Shown here: positions 25,579-35,950 of the stretch, one piece after another
Layout: every line of letters starts with the position of its first letter
Numbering within the stretch: position 1 is the stretch's first letter
Assembly (NCBI RefSeq): GCF_001908205.1
Contig: NZ_LGHL01000006.1
Location: forward strand, 1 to 64,000
Direction: 5' to 3'
DNA: 64,000 bases
From: Bradyrhizobium sp. NAS80.1
GTDB taxonomy: Bacteria > Pseudomonadota > Alphaproteobacteria > Rhizobiales > Xanthobacteraceae
The notes under the pieces: generated by a model
What the model was told of the DNA's origin: nothing
Seen by the model: only the letters and a program-made list of their open reading frames with translations
Database searches by the model: none
Program-made: the position numbers and the translations under genes

Positions 25579-26724
25579 ATGAAACTCACCCTTTCAGTCA
25601 TCAAGGCTGACATTGGCTCCGTCGGCGGACACACGAAACCGTCTTCACGCATGATGGCGGCCGTCGAGGGCGAGGTCGCGAAGGCGATCTGCAAAGGTCT
25701 GCTGATCGACGGCTTCATTTGCCACACCGGCGACGACATTGCGATCATCATGACGCACACGCGGGGCGAAGGCAGCTCCGAGATTCATCAATTCGCTTGG
25801 AAGGCGTTTCTCGCCGCCACTTCGGTTGCGAAGATGTCCGGTCTCTACGGCGCGGGCCAGGATCTTCTCGCAGATGCGCCCTCCGGAAACATTCGCGGTG
25901 CCGGCCCGGGTGTTGCCGAGCTCAGCTTCGACCACAGCCTCTCGGGTCCAAGACCCGCGGAGTCCTTCATGGTGTTCGCCGCCGACAAATGCGGCCCGGG
26001 CGCGTACAACCTGCCACTCTACCTTGCCTTTGCTGATCCAATGTACTGCGCCGGGCTGATGCTGCCCCCGATGATCAGGGGCTTCCGTTTCGATATTATC
26101 GACATGGACAACACGACCGGCGACAGCGTGATCGAACTCGACGCGCCTGCGGACAGCTACCATATTGCCGCGCTGCTTCGCGACAACGAGCGCTTTGGCA
26201 TCGATCGCATCATTTCCCGGACCCATGGCGAGGTCGCTGCAGCTGTTTCGGCGCAGCGTCTTCACACGATCGCAGGCAAGTACACCGGGAAGGACGATCC
26301 TGTCGCGATCCTCAGAAACCAGGGGATATTCCCGGCGCCCGAGGAAATCATCTCGCCCTTCGCGAAAGCGCACTTCGTGGGCGGTGACGCCCGCGGGTCG
26401 CACGTGATGCCGCTCATGCCCGTGCCACTTAATACACCCGTGACAGGGATGTATTGCCTGCCAATCGTTTCTTGCGTCGGCTTTTCGATCGACAAGGAAG
26501 GCCGCTTTTCCGAGTCCTATACCGACTTCTTTGATAACCCGGCGTGGGACGAGGTCCGCCAGCGCGCCCAGCGCAAGGCCCTCGAGATGCGCAGTCAAGG
26601 GTGGTCTGGTGCAGCGATGCTGCCCTATTCCGAACTGGAGTATGGAGGCTTCCGGGATACCGTGACCACACTCCTGGAGCGTTTTCGGCTGCGCGAGGAG
26701 CGCAAGCCGGAAGCGGCCGAGTAA
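25579..26724 (+). CDS. fbp: Bifunctional fructose-1,6-bisphosphate aldolase/phosphatase (archaeal-type, class V FBPase)
   Basis: The ATG at 25579 follows GGGGG by about eight bases and gives 381 residues. An alternative ATG lies at 25573. The sequence opens KLTLSVIKADIGSVGGH with the metal-binding Asp and His, and continues with CHTGDDIAIIMTH, AADKCGPGAYNLPLY and a late MLPYSELEYGGF, all typical of the family. The enzyme condenses triose phosphates and dephosphorylates the product to fructose 6-phosphate, which makes gluconeogenesis one-way. It is common in archaea and deep-branching thermophiles and patchy in proteobacteria. It lies 66 bases before the PPi-type phosphofructokinase gene, which works on the same metabolite. 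Confidence 0.9.
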   Translation: MKLTLSVIKADIGSVGGHTKPSSRMMAAVEGEVAKAICKGLLIDGFICHTGDDIAIIMTHTRGEGSSEIHQFAWKAFLAATSVAKMSGLYGAGQDLLADAPSGNIRGAGPGVAELSFDHSLSGPRPAESFMVFAADKCGPGAYNLPLYLAFADPMYCAGLMLPPMIRGFRFDIIDMDNTTGDSVIELDAPADSYHIAALLRDNERFGIDRIISRTHGEVAAAVSAQRLHTIAGKYTGKDDPVAILRNQGIFPAPEEIISPFAKAHFVGGDARGSHVMPLMPVPLNTPVTGMYCLPIVSCVGFSIDKEGRFSESYTDFFDNPAWDEVRQRAQRKALEMRSQGWSGAAMLPYSELEYGGFRDTVTTLLERFRLREERKPEAAE

Positions 26725-26790
26725 CGACCGCCTCCAATCTGAACCCGGTGGTCGCATTCACCGTGCATCCAAATGATGGAGGTAGGCGCT

Positions 26791-27975
26791 GTGGCGCGGA
26801 AACGCATCGGCATACTCACGGGCGGCGGCGACGTTGCCGGCCTCAATGCAGTCATCAAGAGCGTGACTTATCGCGGCAGCGAGGACGACATCGAGGTCGT
26901 CGGTCTGCGCCGTGGTTGGGAGGCCCTCACGCACTTGAACATCGAGGACCCTAACAGCAGGTCCCACTACATCGTCCCGCTGAACCGTGAGAACACTCGC
27001 ACCATCGATCGGCGTGGCGGCACCGTGCTGCACTCGAGCCGCATCAATCCGTCCAGGATAAAGAAGCTGCCCGATCATCTCGTCGACAGGGGTGTTCCAG
27101 TCTCGCTGAGCACCAAGGACGGCATCGCGCAAAAGACATGGGACCTCACCGGTCAGGTGCTGGAGAACCTTTTGGGACTGGGCATCGAACACCTGATTGC
27201 CATCGGCGGCGACGACACGCTCAGTTATGCGGCCAAGCTCAACGAACTCGGCGTCAAGATCACCGCCATCCCAAAGACGATGGACAACGACGTACGCAAC
27301 ACCGAGTACTGTATCGGCTTCTCGACCGCGATCACCCGCGCCAGCGATGCCATCCAGCGGCAACGCACGACCGTCGGCTCGCATGAGCGAATTGGCATTT
27401 TCCGTGTCTTTGGCCGTGATTCCGGATTTACGGCGCTCTACACCGCGTACGCGACCTCGATACGATGCGTCATACCGGAGTACAAGGTTGACCTCGACAA
27501 GCTGATCCAGTTGCTCGTCGAGGACAAGCGCGGCAACCCAAGCAACTACGCGCTGGTCGTGCTCAGCGAGGGGGCCGAATGGGAAGGCTACAAGCTGCAG
27601 GAGTATGGCGAGCCTGACGCCTACGGTCACCGCAGGAAAGCCAATGTAGCGGAATCGCTAGCCGACGAGATCAAGCGGCGCGCCGGCGAGGAGACGATCA
27701 CCTCTGATCTCACCTACGACTTGCGATCGGGCGACCCGGACTTCATCGACAAGCTAGTGGCCCTGACGTTCGGTAACATGGCCTACGATGCCATGTTGGA
27801 CGGCAAGACCGGCCTCATGTCGGCGCTGGTAGAAGGCCGCTACGAGCTCGTGCCCATCCCCGACGCCAAGCTCGGGTCGCGCAAACTGGATGTCGCCAGC
27901 ACCTACAACACGGAGCGCTACCGCCCCACCTACGCCAACAAGCAAGGGCTGCCGATCTTTCTCAACCGCGCGTAA
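26791..27975 (+). CDS. 6-phosphofructokinase, PPi-dependent type
   Basis: The GTG at 26791 has GGAGG eight bases upstream and gives 394 residues. It opens RKRIGILTGGGDVAGLNA, the substrate loop of the family. Two positions that separate ATP from pyrophosphate enzymes both read as PPi type: GGDD at 139-142 instead of GGDG, and PKTMDND at 161-167 with Lys162 instead of Gly. It would reversibly interconvert fructose 6-phosphate and fructose 1,6-bisphosphate, or sedoheptulose 7-phosphate as in several methylotrophs and autotrophs. Adjacent to the FBP aldolase/phosphatase, it points to tunable flux at this step. Phosphoryl donor is inferred from motifs only. Confidence 0.88.
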   Translation: MARKRIGILTGGGDVAGLNAVIKSVTYRGSEDDIEVVGLRRGWEALTHLNIEDPNSRSHYIVPLNRENTRTIDRRGGTVLHSSRINPSRIKKLPDHLVDRGVPVSLSTKDGIAQKTWDLTGQVLENLLGLGIEHLIAIGGDDTLSYAAKLNELGVKITAIPKTMDNDVRNTEYCIGFSTAITRASDAIQRQRTTVGSHERIGIFRVFGRDSGFTALYTAYATSIRCVIPEYKVDLDKLIQLLVEDKRGNPSNYALVVLSEGAEWEGYKLQEYGEPDAYGHRRKANVAESLADEIKRRAGEETITSDLTYDLRSGDPDFIDKLVALTFGNMAYDAMLDGKTGLMSALVEGRYELVPIPDAKLGSRKLDVASTYNTERYRPTYANKQGLPIFLNRA

Positions 27976-28029
27976 TAGGGGGCAGGTGAGAATCCCGATA
28001 GCTTGCGCTGCTGTCCGAGATGTAGTGAC

Positions 28030-28300
28030 TTATTCAGCCTCGGCGGCGCGGCCGATGCAGACACGCCAGACATTCGGGCCCGTCTCGACATAATCCCAAG
28101 TGAAGGCGCCCACGCACTTGACGTCGAACAGGTAGCGCAACGGGCGCGGGTCGTGGTCGCTTACGACACAAAAGAACTCCCCGGGGCCCCAACCGATCAA
28201 ACGTGTCGAAGATCAACGGATGGCGCGCTGGCCGCGGGATGGCGCGGACATCAATCGTCATTCCGTCAGGCGAGTGATCGACGGGTTGCCGTTGTTTCAT
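28030..28300 (-). CDS. DUF2249 domain protein (interrupted by a frameshift)
   Basis: Two minus-strand frames join into an 89-residue DUF2249 protein if one base is removed within the G/C block 28179-28190. The first part reads IDVRAIPRPARHPLIFDTFDRLGP and the second GEFFCVVSDHDPRPLRYLFD followed by TWDYVETGPNVWRVCIGR (given in pieces). Together they match DUF2249 closely. Such small proteins are frequent companions of denitrification and nitric-oxide genes; function is unclear. It is divergent from nosR. The ATG at 28300 is one choice and a longer frame to 28375 is open. The shift is probably a sequencing error at adjoining C4G4C4 runs. Confidence 0.75.
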
Positions 28301-28334
28301 GAGTTCAGAATCGGCCGGGGCGGCGATCATGTCT

Positions 28335-28348
28335 TTGTCGCAGCGCAA
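28335..28348. promoter_or_regulatory. Possible FixK/FNR-type box
   Basis: TTG-N8-CAA (TTGTCGCAGCGCAA) resembles the FixK2/FNR half-site pair TTG(A/C)-N6-(T/G)CAA, with one departure at the fourth base. It lies between the divergent DUF2249 and nosR genes, where B. diazoefficiens controls nos genes through FixK2-type regulators. It is 237 bases from nosR, so a direct role there needs a distant start site. It is closer to the DUF2249 start. Confidence 0.4.
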
Positions 28349-28584
28349 GCGTCCGAGACGTTCGCTGCCTATCATCCAGGCAGAGATGCGATGCTCCGAA
28401 GGTCCGCCAGTCGAGCAATGGAGCGGGCCGCAAGCTGTTGGGCAAGCTCCAATCGGGACGGGTCGACGGCTTTGTCGGCTTCATCCAGATAAATCGAGGA
28501 CAATTCTTCCGCGTAGCCCGGTGGCGCTGCTACAAAAAAGCGGGAATCAGAACAACGGCGTTCTGCTAACTGGAAGCGGCGCCC

Positions 28585-30896
28585 TTGCGAAATTTCTTCA
28601 CCATCCGTCTGTTCTTGGGGTTGGCTCTGGCCGTTCTCGGCTGGATCGGCCTCGGCTGTCCGGTCCATGCGGCTGGCAGATTGAGCGACTTTCTGCCTAA
28701 GGCGGAGCCGGGCGAGCTGGTTCCCGGTGCAAACAGGCTCGGATCGCCGCAAGGCGATCCGGCGATCGTACCGGCATATAAAGACGACCAGCTTCTCGGG
28801 TTCGTCTATTTGAATTCGGACTTCGCCAATGCAACCGGCTACTCGGGCAAGCCGATTCAGCTTTTGGTCGGAATCAGCCCGAAGGGCGTGCTGACTGGCC
28901 TCAAGCTGGTCGAGCACAAGGAGCCCATCGTACTGGTGGGCATTCCGGAAAAACGTATACTGGAAGCCGTCAACAAGCTGATCGGCACCGATATGGAGCC
29001 GGTCGTACGCGGAGCGGTGCTCGCGCCGCAGGTCGACATCGTCAGCGGCGCAACGGTCACCGTTCTGGTGATGGGCGATAGCATCGTCCGATCCGCGACC
29101 AAACTCATCAAGAGCGGCCGTCTCGGTGCCCAGGGCAATGTGCAGGTCGGCACTGCGCCTCAAGCCACCAAGGCCATTGATCCCAGCAAGAGCGAGATCC
29201 GCGATTGGCAAAGCCTGGTCGGCGACGGTTCCGTTCGCCGCCTGACCCTGTCCCTTGCCGATGTAAACCAGGCTTTCGAGAAATCCGGCAACGCGGCCGC
29301 GGCGGCCCGTCCGGAAGAGGGGGATCCCGGCGACACCTTTATCGACCTTTATGTCGCCGACGTCGCTGTGCCCACCGTCGGCCGCAGCCTGCTCGGCAAC
29401 GATGGCTACGATCGCCTGATTGCGAGGCTCAAGCCGGGCCAGCAGGCGCTCGTCGTCGCAGGGGCCGGCCGCTATTCCTTCAAGGGAGCCGCTTACGTTC
29501 GCGGCGGGATCTTCGATCGGATCGAACTGATCCAGGAGACCAACAGCATCCGTTTCCGCGATCGCGACCACACCCGGCTTGGAATCCTCGAAGCCGAGGG
29601 CGCGCCCGACTTTCCGGAGATCGCCCTTTTCGTCGTGCCGGCTGAGTTCGGTTTCGATCCGACCGAGCCGTGGGCGCTGCAACTGCTCGTGCAGCGCGTC
29701 GTGGGCGCGCGCGACAAGGCATGGGTGACTTTCGAGCTCGGATATTCACTACCTGACGTCTACATGAAGCGCGAGCCGGTGGCGCAGCCGCCAGCGGCTT
29801 CGCCGGCAAAGACGCCGGACGGTATGCCCGCATCGACGGCAGAACGGCACGACGCTGCAGCTCCGCCAGCTGAAGACGAGCCGCTGTGGATGAAGATCTG
29901 GCGAGGCAACGTCGTCAAGATTGGCACGACCGTGTTCGCGCTCGGCGCGCTTACCCTGATCTTCTTTTTTCAGAATCAACTGGTGCGCCGCCCGAAAATC
30001 TATACCTGGGTGCGCCGGGCTTACCTCGCGTTCATTCTCGTGTGGCTCGGCTGGTATGCAAATGCCCAGCTGTCAGTCGTCAACGTACTGACGTTTGCCA
30101 ATTCACTATTGACCGGATTCAGCTGGGAATACTTCCTCTCCGCACCGCTGATCTTCCTGCTGTGGTGCTCGATCGCCGCCGGGCTTTTGTTCTGGGGACG
30201 CGGTCGTTTTGTGGCTGGCTTTGTCCGTTTGGCGCGTTGCAGGAGTTGCTCAACAACATTGCGCAGGCGGTGAAGATTCCTCAATACCGATTGCCCTGGG
30301 GGCTTCATGAGCGGCTGTGGCCACTCAAATATATCATCTTCCTCGGCCTGTTCGGGATGTCATTGTACTCGACGGCGTTCGCCGAGCAGCTTGCGGAAGT
30401 CGAGCCCTTCAAGACAGCGATCATCCTGAAGTTCGCGCGCGAATGGCCGTTCGTGATCTACGCACTGACGCTTCTGTCGGCCGGATTGTTCGTCGAGCGA
30501 TTCTTCTGTCGCTATGTGTGCCCGCTTGGTGCGGCGCTGGCGATTCCGGGCCGCATCCGCATGTTCGAATGGCTGCGCCGCTGGCCTGAATGCGGCTCGC
30601 CCTGTCAGCGCTGCGGCAACGAATGCCCCGTACAGGCGATCCATCCTGAAGGTCACATCAACGTCAATGAGTGCATCTACTGCATGCACTGCCAGGAACT
30701 CTACTTCGACGACCACCGCTGCCCGCACATGATCCAGGTGCGGCTGAAGCGCGAAAAGCGCGAAGCACTCTCGTCTTCGTCGATGCGCAGCGGCGGCAAG
30801 GGCCCGAGCACGATTTTCACTGCGGGCGGCAAGCCGGTCGGGCTACCGCGCACGGAAGCCATCACCCCGCCACCAACTCGAGAACCAGGAGGCTAG
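28585..30896 (+). CDS. nosR: NosR, membrane flavo-iron-sulphur protein for nitrous oxide reduction (interrupted by a frameshift)
   Basis: Two frames join into a 770-residue protein if the T run at 30207-30210 had one more T. A TTG at 28585 with GGAAGCGG upstream starts the signal peptide ([17 protein letters not shown]). A periplasmic FMN-binding domain follows (residues 90-190, with the [13 protein letters not shown] flavin-attachment-like motif). Then come membrane helices from residue 440 on and, after the shift, the cytoplasmic-side motif [13 protein letters not shown] and two 4Fe-4S groups ([16 protein letters not shown] and CIYCMHCQ). NosR supplies electrons to NosZ. It heads the nos operon and the nosZ ATG follows its stop by one base. 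The shift falls exactly inside the conserved CP motif, which favours a sequencing error. Confidence 0.9.
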
Positions 30897-30897
30897 T

Positions 30898-32847
30898 ATG
30901 AGCGAGAACGAAAACGGAAAATCCGTCAGCCGACGCACTTTGTTAGGGACAACGGCTGCGGCCGCCGGCGTAGGTATTGCGGGCGGCGTCGGCCTGTCGA
31001 GCGACGGCCACGGCCTCGTTACGGCTGCGGACGCGCAGACCAAGGCGACACCAAAGGCGCCGGCGGCGCGTCCGGCGGTGCAGAAGATCGAGGTGGCGCC
31101 GGGAGAGCTCGACGAATATTACGTGTTCTTCTCCAGCGGCCAAACCGGCGAAATGCGCATCGTCGGTCTCCCCTCGATGCGCGAGCTGATGCGCGTTCCC
31201 GTCTTCAACCGCTGCAGCGCCACGGGATGGGGATTGACCAATGAGAGCCTGAAGGTGTTGACCGAAGGGCTGCAGCCGGCCACGCGCGAAATGCTCAAGA
31301 ACCGCGGCGGCACGTTCGTGAACGGCGACCTGCATCACCCGCACGTCTCATTCACCGACGGCACCTATGACGGCCGGTACGCCTTCATGAACGACAAGGC
31401 AAATACCCGGGTCGCGCGCGTGCGCCTCGACGTCATGAAGTGCGACAAGATCATCGAGTTGCCCAACCAGCATACGGTCCACGGTCTGCGGCTGCAAAAA
31501 TATCCCCGCACCGGATACGTGTTCTGCAATGGCGAGGACGGCGTGCCGCTCCCGAACGATGGCAAGGTGCTCGACAAGCCGAAGGAGTACCATGCGATCT
31601 TCACGGCGCTCGACGGCGATACCATGAAAGTCGCGTGGCAGGTGATCGTCGACGGCAATCTCGACAACGTCGACTCCGACTACCAGGGCAAATACGTGTT
31701 CTCGACCTGCTACAATGCGGAAGAAGGCGTCACCCTGGCCGAGATGACGGCCAACGAGCAGGATTGGGTCGTGATCTTCAACCTCAAGAGGATCGAGGAG
31801 GGCGTCAAGAAGGGCGACTTCAAGGAGATGAACGGCGTACCGGTGCTCGACGGTCGCAAGGGCTCACCCTACACGCGTTACGTCCCGGTCTCGAACAATC
31901 CGCACGGCATGAATACTGCCCCCGATGGCATCCATATCGTGGCAGCTGGAAAGCTGTCGCCGACCGTCACGGTGATGGATGTTCGGCTGTTCGACCAGTT
32001 GTTCGACGACAAGATCAAGCCGCGCGATGTTGTGGTGGCCGAGCCCGAACTTGGCCTCGGGCCGCTGCATACGGCCTATGACGGCAGAGGCAACGCCTAT
32101 ACGACACTGTTCCTCGACAGCCAGGTCTGCAAATGGAACATCGATCTCGCAAAGCGCGCCTTCAAGGGCGAGAAGGTCGATCCCATCATCCAGAAGCTCG
32201 ACGTTCACTATCAACCCGGTCACAACCACTCCTCCATGGGCCAGACCAAGGAGGCTGATGGAAAGTGGCTGATCTCACTGAACAAGTTCTCCAAGGACCG
32301 CTTCCTCAATGTGGGTCCGCTGAAGCCGGAGAACGATCAGTTGATCGACATATCGGGCGACAAGATGATTCTCGTCCACGACGGTCCGAGCTTCGCCGAG
32401 CCGCACGACGCCACGATCGTCCATCGCTCCAAGATCAACCCGATCTCGATCTGGGATCGGGCAGACCCGATGTTCGCGGACGCGGTGAAGCAGGCGAAGG
32501 CCGACGGGATCAATCTCGAAGCCGACTCCAAGGTCATCCGCGACGGCAACAAGGTTCGCGTCTACATGACGTCGACCGCGCCGGCGTTCGGCCTGGAGCA
32601 ATTCCAGGTCAAGCAGGGCGACGAGGTGACGGTCTACATCACCAATATCGACGCGGTGGAGGACCTGACCCACGGCTTCTGCATCGTGAACTACGGCATC
32701 CAGATGGAGGTTGCGCCGATGGCGACGGCCTCGGTGTCGTTCACGGCGGATAAGCCCGGCGTCTACTGGTATTACTGCTCGTGGTTCTGTCATGCCATGC
32801 ATATGGAGATGAAGGGCCGCATGTTGGTCGAGCCCAAGATGGTCTGA
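30898..32847 (+). CDS. nosZ: Nitrous oxide reductase NosZ (clade I, Tat-exported)
   Basis: The product has 649 residues and is intact. AGGAGG lies seven bases before the ATG. The N-terminus has a twin-arginine signal ([14 protein letters not shown]), the mark of clade I NosZ. The beta-propeller that binds the CuZ cluster has the DLHHPHVS histidines near residue 143 and further His residues (for example GHNHSSM and EPHDATI). The C-terminal cupredoxin has the CuA motif [12 protein letters not shown] near residue 625. It reduces N2O to N2 in the periplasm, the last step of denitrification. It is second in the nos operon. Confidence 0.97.
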   Translation: MSENENGKSVSRRTLLGTTAAAAGVGIAGGVGLSSDGHGLVTAADAQTKATPKAPAARPAVQKIEVAPGELDEYYVFFSSGQTGEMRIVGLPSMRELMRVPVFNRCSATGWGLTNESLKVLTEGLQPATREMLKNRGGTFVNGDLHHPHVSFTDGTYDGRYAFMNDKANTRVARVRLDVMKCDKIIELPNQHTVHGLRLQKYPRTGYVFCNGEDGVPLPNDGKVLDKPKEYHAIFTALDGDTMKVAWQVIVDGNLDNVDSDYQGKYVFSTCYNAEEGVTLAEMTANEQDWVVIFNLKRIEEGVKKGDFKEMNGVPVLDGRKGSPYTRYVPVSNNPHGMNTAPDGIHIVAAGKLSPTVTVMDVRLFDQLFDDKIKPRDVVVAEPELGLGPLHTAYDGRGNAYTTLFLDSQVCKWNIDLAKRAFKGEKVDPIIQKLDVHYQPGHNHSSMGQTKEADGKWLISLNKFSKDRFLNVGPLKPENDQLIDISGDKMILVHDGPSFAEPHDATIVHRSKINPISIWDRADPMFADAVKQAKADGINLEADSKVIRDGNKVRVYMTSTAPAFGLEQFQVKQGDEVTVYITNIDAVEDLTHGFCIVNYGIQMEVAPMATASVSFTADKPGVYWYYCSWFCHAMHMEMKGRMLVEPKMV

Positions 32848-32861
32848 AGCGAGGACTGCTC

Positions 32862-34218
32862 GTGCTTCTCCTGCAACGACTCATTCCGGCGGCGATCCTC
32901 GCCGCCGGAATCTGTGGTTCCGCCGCCGCGGCGGAGCTGAAAGCTGCCGCGGACCAGCCGCTTCAGGCGGTGCTGGACCGTGCGCAGGAAGGCGACGTCG
33001 TCAGGCTGGCGCCTGGCGTCTACAAGGGCGAGTTCAGAATTGACCGTCGCCTTGTCCTGACCGGAGGACCCGATGCCGTGCTCAGTGGTGGCGGGTCCGG
33101 CAATGTCATTACCGTTGTCGCGCCTGATGTCGCGATCCGCGGCATCACCATCAGGGATTCCGGCCGCGATCTCCAGGCCATGAACTCAGGGATCTTTCTC
33201 GAGAAGACTGCCGAGCGCGCGGTGATCGAAAACAATCGCCTGGAAGGGAACCTGTTCGGCATCTACGTTCACGGCGCGGCGGGCTCCGCGTCGAACGCAA
33301 CGTCATCGAGGGATTGCGCGAGGGGCGCGCAGCGAGAGCGGGAATGGCGTGTCGCTCTGGAATGCGCCCGACGTCACCATTGCCGAAAACACCTTCCGCA
33401 ATGGTCGAGACGGCATCTTCACGATCAGCAGCCGCAAAGACCGCTTCATCAACAACCGCTTCGAACAGGTACGCTTCGCGGTTCACTACATGTACACCAA
33501 CGACAGCGAGGTCAGCGGCAACGTTTCCGTGCGCAATACCGTCGGTTATGCCATCATGTATTCGAACCGACTGGTGATCCGCAATAACATCTCGGATCGC
33601 GACCGGGACTACGGGATACTGTTCAACTACGCCAATTACGCCGAAATCGACGGCAACCAGGTCGTTGGCGGACCGCTGGACAATGTCGCGGTCGGCCGCG
33701 AAGGGGCGGACGACGAGAAGGAAATGGTGCCCGACATACGGCCAACGCGGGACGTTCGCAGTGGGCCGGAAAAATGCGTGTTCATCTACAACACCAACCA
33801 AAACAAGTTCCGCAATAACTGGTTCGAACGTTGCGGGATCGGTGTCCACTTCACGGCTGGCTCGGAGGGCAATGAGATCACCGGCAATGCATTCGTCGGC
33901 AACCGCAACCAGGTAAAATATGTCGGCACGCGCGATCTCGACTGGTCGAAGGGGGGCCGCGGCAATTACTGGAGCGACAACCCGGCGTTCGATCTCAACG
34001 GTGACGGCATTGCCGACACCGCGTATCGGCCTAACGATCTGGTCGACCGCGTGCTGTGGACGGCGCCGTCGGCCAAGGTCTTGATCAACAGCCCGGCGGT
34101 GCAGGTCTTGCGCTGGGCGCAGGCGCAGTTTCCGGCTCTCTATCCCGGCGGCGTCGTCGATAGTCATCCGCTGGTCGCGCCGCCGCCGAAGCCCTCGCCC
34201 GAGTGGAGCGCCAGATGA
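32862..34218 (+). CDS. nosD: NosD, copper-cluster maturation protein (two frameshifts)
   Basis: A GTG at 32862 with GAGGA upstream starts a signal peptide (LIPAAILAAGICGSAAAA). The rest is a right-handed beta-helix of carbohydrate-binding/sugar-hydrolase repeats, which NosD uses while assembling CuZ with NosF and NosY. The frame breaks twice within 45 bases. A missing C at 33286-33287 would restore GSRVERNVIEGLREG, and a missing base near 33330 would restore SESGNGVSLWNAPDVT. With both repaired the protein has 452 residues, normal for NosD. Its stop overlaps the nosF ATG (ATGA). Two small deletions so close together in an otherwise intact operon suggest poor sequence here. Confidence 0.88.
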
Positions 34219-35126
34219 CCGCGACCGTTTCCGTGACCGGTGTTGACAAGAACTATCGCAAGGTCCGTGCGCTGCGCGACGTCTCGTTCTCTCTCGTCCC
34301 AGGGCGGCTGAGCGCGCTGGTTGGCCACAATGGCGCCGGCAAGACCACGCTGATCAAATTGATGCTGGGGTTGATCCGCTCGGATCGCGGCGAAATCCGT
34401 GTGATGGGGCAGGATCCGGCGGCGGGCGAGTTTTCGGCGCGCCGGCTGCTTGGCTATCTCCCCGAGAATGTCGCATTCAACGCCGCTCTCACGGGACGGG
34501 AGACGCTGGCGTTCTATGCGCGCCTGAAGCGGATCAAGCCGGCCTCGGCATGGGCGCTGCTCGAGCGCGTCGGATTGAGTGATGCCGCCGATCGCCGCGT
34601 TGGAACCTATTCCAAGGGGATGCGGCAGCGATTGGGTCTGGCCCAGGCGCTGCTTGGGCAGCCACGCGTGCTGCTGCTGGATGAGCCGACCACGGGGCTC
34701 GATCCGGCGCTGCGGCAAACGTTCTACGAGATTCTGAACGAATTGCGGGACGACGGCGCCACCGTCCTGATTTCGTCCCATGCGCTCAATGAACTCGAGG
34801 ATCGCGCGGAACATGTCCTGATCATGAACCGGGGCCGGCTGGTCGCACAAGGCACGTTGGCGGAGTTGCGCTCGCTCTCGCAGTTACCGATCCGGGTCTC
34901 GCTGGATCTGGCGGCCGGCGCCGATGACACAACTGCTGGGCCGATCGCGGACGAAACCATCTCAACCGAGGGCCGCAGGACCATACTGGTGGCTGACGAG
35001 AAGGGTAAAATGGATCTGTTGCGCGCGGCGGCGGGCGATCCACGTGTCAAGAACATCGAAATTGCGGCACCGACGCTCGACGATCTCTACGCACACTTTC
35101 TCAACACGCAGGAGACGGCCGCGTGA
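34215..35126 (+). CDS. nosF: NosF, ABC ATPase for NosZ copper-site assembly
   Basis: The ATG at 34215 overlaps the nosD stop and gives 303 residues. Motifs seen: Walker A GHNGAGKTT (about residue 38), signature YSKGMRQRLG (about 133), Walker B LLLDEPTTGLDP and the switch His in SSHALNELEDRA. It drives the membrane partner NosY, together handling a sulphur species for CuZ. A GTG at 34203 is a less likely start. The stop overlaps the nosY start. Confidence 0.95.
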   Translation: MTATVSVTGVDKNYRKVRALRDVSFSLVPGRLSALVGHNGAGKTTLIKLMLGLIRSDRGEIRVMGQDPAAGEFSARRLLGYLPENVAFNAALTGRETLAFYARLKRIKPASAWALLERVGLSDAADRRVGTYSKGMRQRLGLAQALLGQPRVLLLDEPTTGLDPALRQTFYEILNELRDDGATVLISSHALNELEDRAEHVLIMNRGRLVAQGTLAELRSLSQLPIRVSLDLAAGADDTTAGPIADETISTEGRRTILVADEKGKMDLLRAAAGDPRVKNIEIAAPTLDDLYAHFLNTQETAA

Positions 35127-35950
35127 GGACGGTCACGATCATCGCCTTCAAGGAGATCCAGGAAGGCTTGCGGAACCGCTGGGTGTTGGCGACAACGCTT
35201 CTGCTTGCCGCGCTTGCCTTGTCGCTGACGTTCCTCGGCAGCGCTCCCACCGGCAATGTCGGCGCCGGCGCCCTCGACGTCGTGGTTGTCAGCTTGTCCA
35301 GCCTGACGATCTTTCTGTTGCCGTTGATCGCGCTACTGATCTCGCACGATGCGGTGGTCGGTGAAATGGAGCGCGGCACGATGATCCTGCTGTTGAGCTA
35401 CCCGGTAGGGCGCAGCCAGGTCATCCTCGGCAAATTCTGCGGTCACGTCCTGATCCTCGCCTTCGCAACGATCCTCGGTTATGGCGCGGCGGCCGCCGCG
35501 CTCGCGATCACCGGCACCACCGCACTGGCAGCGAGCTGGTACGCCTTTGCCTCCATGCTCGGGACGTCGATCATGCTCGGGGCTGTATTCGTGGCGATAG
35601 GATATCTCATCAGCAGTCTGGTTCGAGACCGCGGCACCGCGGCCGGCCTGTCGGTCGGCATCTGGCTTTTGATGGTGTTGGTGTTCGATATGGCGCTGCT
35701 TGGGATCCTGGTGATCGACCAGGGACAGATCATCTCGGCAACGGTCCTCGAATGGCTTCTGTTCCTCAATCCCACGGATCTTTACCGTCTGGCGAATCTC
35801 ACCGGATTCAACGTGAGCCAGTTTTCCGGCATGGCCGGGCTGTCGGGAACGGCCACCACCGGCATTGCTGCGCTCTTGCTGGGTCTATTGGTCTGGATCG
35901 TGACACCGCTCGGGCTTGCGGCGACCTTCTTCGCACGGAGGGAACTATGA
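35123..35950 (+). CDS. nosY: NosY, ABC permease for NosZ copper-site assembly
   Basis: The GTG at 35123 overlaps the nosF stop (GTGA) and gives 275 residues with about six membrane helices. A conserved cytoplasmic segment ISHDAVVGEMERGTMILLLSYPV lies between the second and third helices (shown in core: EMERGTMILLLSYP). It is the membrane part of the NosFY ABC system that works with periplasmic NosD. The stop overlaps nosL. Confidence 0.94.
   Translation: MRTVTIIAFKEIQEGLRNRWVLATTLLLAALALSLTFLGSAPTGNVGAGALDVVVVSLSSLTIFLLPLIALLISHDAVVGEMERGTMILLLSYPVGRSQVILGKFCGHVLILAFATILGYGAAAAALAITGTTALAASWYAFASMLGTSIMLGAVFVAIGYLISSLVRDRGTAAGLSVGIWLLMVLVFDMALLGILVIDQGQIISATVLEWLLFLNPTDLYRLANLTGFNVSQFSGMAGLSGTATTGIAALLLGLLVWIVTPLGLAATFFARREL

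Noticed and set aside
28372..29682. 436-residue open frame antisense to nosR
   Set aside because: The nosR frame contains signal peptide, FMN site and conserved order; the antisense frame has nothing recognisable.
33286..33330. Interpretation of nosD as a true pseudogene
   Set aside because: Two one-base gaps restore a normal-length protein with the expected repeats, and the rest of the operon is coupled and intact apart from similar small shifts.
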